Part shown: one piece after another, positions 5,139-5,770 of the stretch
Numbering within the stretch: position 1 is the first letter of the stretch
How the letters are laid out: the number at the start of each line of letters is the position of its first letter
Translations under genes and position numbers: made by a program
Assembly (NCBI GenBank): GCA_900557655.1
Contig: USTX01000049.1
Location: 1-5,770, forward strand
Source of the DNA: an uncultured Eubacteriales bacterium
GTDB lineage: Bacteria > Bacillota > Clostridia > Christensenellales > UBA1242
DNA length: 5,770 nucleotides
Reading direction: 5' to 3'
The notes under the pieces: generated by a model
The model's database searches: none
What the model was told of the DNA's origin: nothing
What the model saw: only the letters and a program-made list of their open reading frames with translations

Positions 5139-5770
5139 ATGCTTGAATTGTTGCTTTCAAAGCGATTGTTTGAGGCGGTGAAAAATGCTTTTAACCTGAA
5201 TTTTGTTTACGAAATACGGTTACGGGTCGGCTGTCCGCTTGTTGTAAATTTCGGCGGAAAGAACTGCTTTATTAAAGATAAAAACGTGGGTTTTCGGGCT
5301 GAAAGCGGGGCTGAAAGTTACGTCTGCTGTACGCGTGAAGATGTAAAACATTGCCTTGCGGCCGCTACTGAAAACTCAATGTATGCGGTCAACAATCAGA
5401 TAAAACAAGGCTTCATAACGTTTAGGGGTGGGCTGCGGTTGGGGCTTGCGGGCGAGGTTGTGTGTAATGCCTTGGGCGAGGTTGAAACCATAAAAAATAT
5501 CACCGCGATTAACATTCGTGTGCCGCACGAGATTAAGAATTGTGCACATACAGCGCTTACGTTTATGCTTAACGGCGGGCTTAAAAACACGCTGATTATT
5601 GGGCCTCCGGGGTCGGGTAAAACGACGTTTTTAAGAGATATTGCGCGCGGTATTTCGGCACACACGGACATTTCAAATATCCTTATCATTGATGAAAGGC
5701 TTGAAATAGCCAACTGCGTTGATGGTGTGCCGACGCTTGACGTTGGGCAGACGGCCGATGTTATAAGCGG
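5139..5770 (+). CDS. spoIIIAA: Stage III sporulation protein AA, ATPase, 5' part (cut by the window end)
   Basis: SpoIIIAA is a secretion-type (GspE/VirB11-like) ATPase of the SpoIIIA-SpoIIQ complex. That complex links mother cell and forespore during endospore formation and is needed for forespore maintenance and sigma-G activity. My translation gives 210 complete codons and two bases with no stop. Motifs in order are YEIRLRVGCPLVV (about 24-36), GFITFRGGLRLGLAGEVV (about 91-108, where the usual GGHR reads GGLR), ITAINIRVPHEI (about 121-132), Walker A GPPGSGKTT (155-163) followed by FLRDIARGIS, and Walker B-like ILIIDERLEIA (181-191). The final visible residues DVGQTADVIS match the family's DVG-x-x-x-DVL-x-G region. 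About 100 C-terminal residues are missing, and spoIIIAB and later operon members would be expected downstream. AAAGGGGG precedes the ATG. The gene implies descent from a spore former; it does not prove that the organism still makes spores. Confidence 0.95.
   Translation, partial: MLELLLSKRLFEAVKNAFNLNFVYEIRLRVGCPLVVNFGGKNCFIKDKNVGFRAESGAESYVCCTREDVKHCLAAATENSMYAVNNQIKQGFITFRGGLRLGLAGEVVCNALGEVETIKNITAINIRVPHEIKNCAHTALTFMLNGGLKNTLIIGPPGSGKTTFLRDIARGISAHTDISNILIIDERLEIANCVDGVPTLDVGQTADVIS

Noticed and set aside
5396..5713. Minus-strand open frame of 105 codons near the window end
   Set aside because: It is antisense to spoIIIAA, whose Walker A and B motifs are encoded on the + strand over the same bases.
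1..5770. tRNA or rRNA genes, insertion sequences, prophage or defence genes
   Set aside because: No transposase, integrase or structural RNA signature was recognised. The genes seen fill almost the whole window and are housekeeping or sporulation genes.

Overview
This window looks like a chromosomal housekeeping region from a spore-forming, Clostridia-like member of the Bacillota (Firmicutes). Three things support that. The first is the gene order infB - rbfA - DHH phosphoesterase (NrnA-like) - truB. The second is efp followed directly by spoIIIAA, an arrangement known from Bacillus and clostridia. The third is spoIIIAA itself, which belongs to the endospore programme. I cannot name a genus. 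All genes lie on the + strand.

Region 1 (2-3519) is a tightly packed translation/RNA operon. It holds the 3' two-thirds or so of infB (initiation factor IF-2), rbfA (30S maturation factor), a DHH/DHHA1 phosphoesterase of the nanoRNase/pAp-phosphatase type, and truB (tRNA pseudouridine-55 synthase). Gaps are 0-45 nt and no internal promoter or terminator is visible. Region 2 (3531-4379) is a TIM-barrel AP endonuclease of the endonuclease IV superfamily. Its strong ribosome binding site overlaps the truB stop codon, so it is probably the last gene of the same transcript. It sits where ribF often follows truB in other Bacillota.

Region 3 (4380-5083) is a self-contained efp unit: an extended -10 promoter, elongation factor P with its KPGKG loop lysine, and a good intrinsic terminator. 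Region 4 (5084-5770) begins with a second hairpin and a possible sporulation sigma-E-type promoter. It then runs into the first 210 codons of spoIIIAA, the ATPase of the SpoIIIA-SpoIIQ channel complex, which is cut by the window end.

The most unusual feature is a pair of short dispersed-repeat copies (CHCE...VAIP type) inserted in frame in truB, exactly in the linker between the catalytic domain and the C-terminal PUA-like domain. Other points worth a look are the changed metal-ligand motif in the endonuclease IV-like protein, the sigma-E-like promoter, and a 20-codon mini-ORF bridging the phosphoesterase gene and truB. I see no evidence for a wholly new multi-gene system here.
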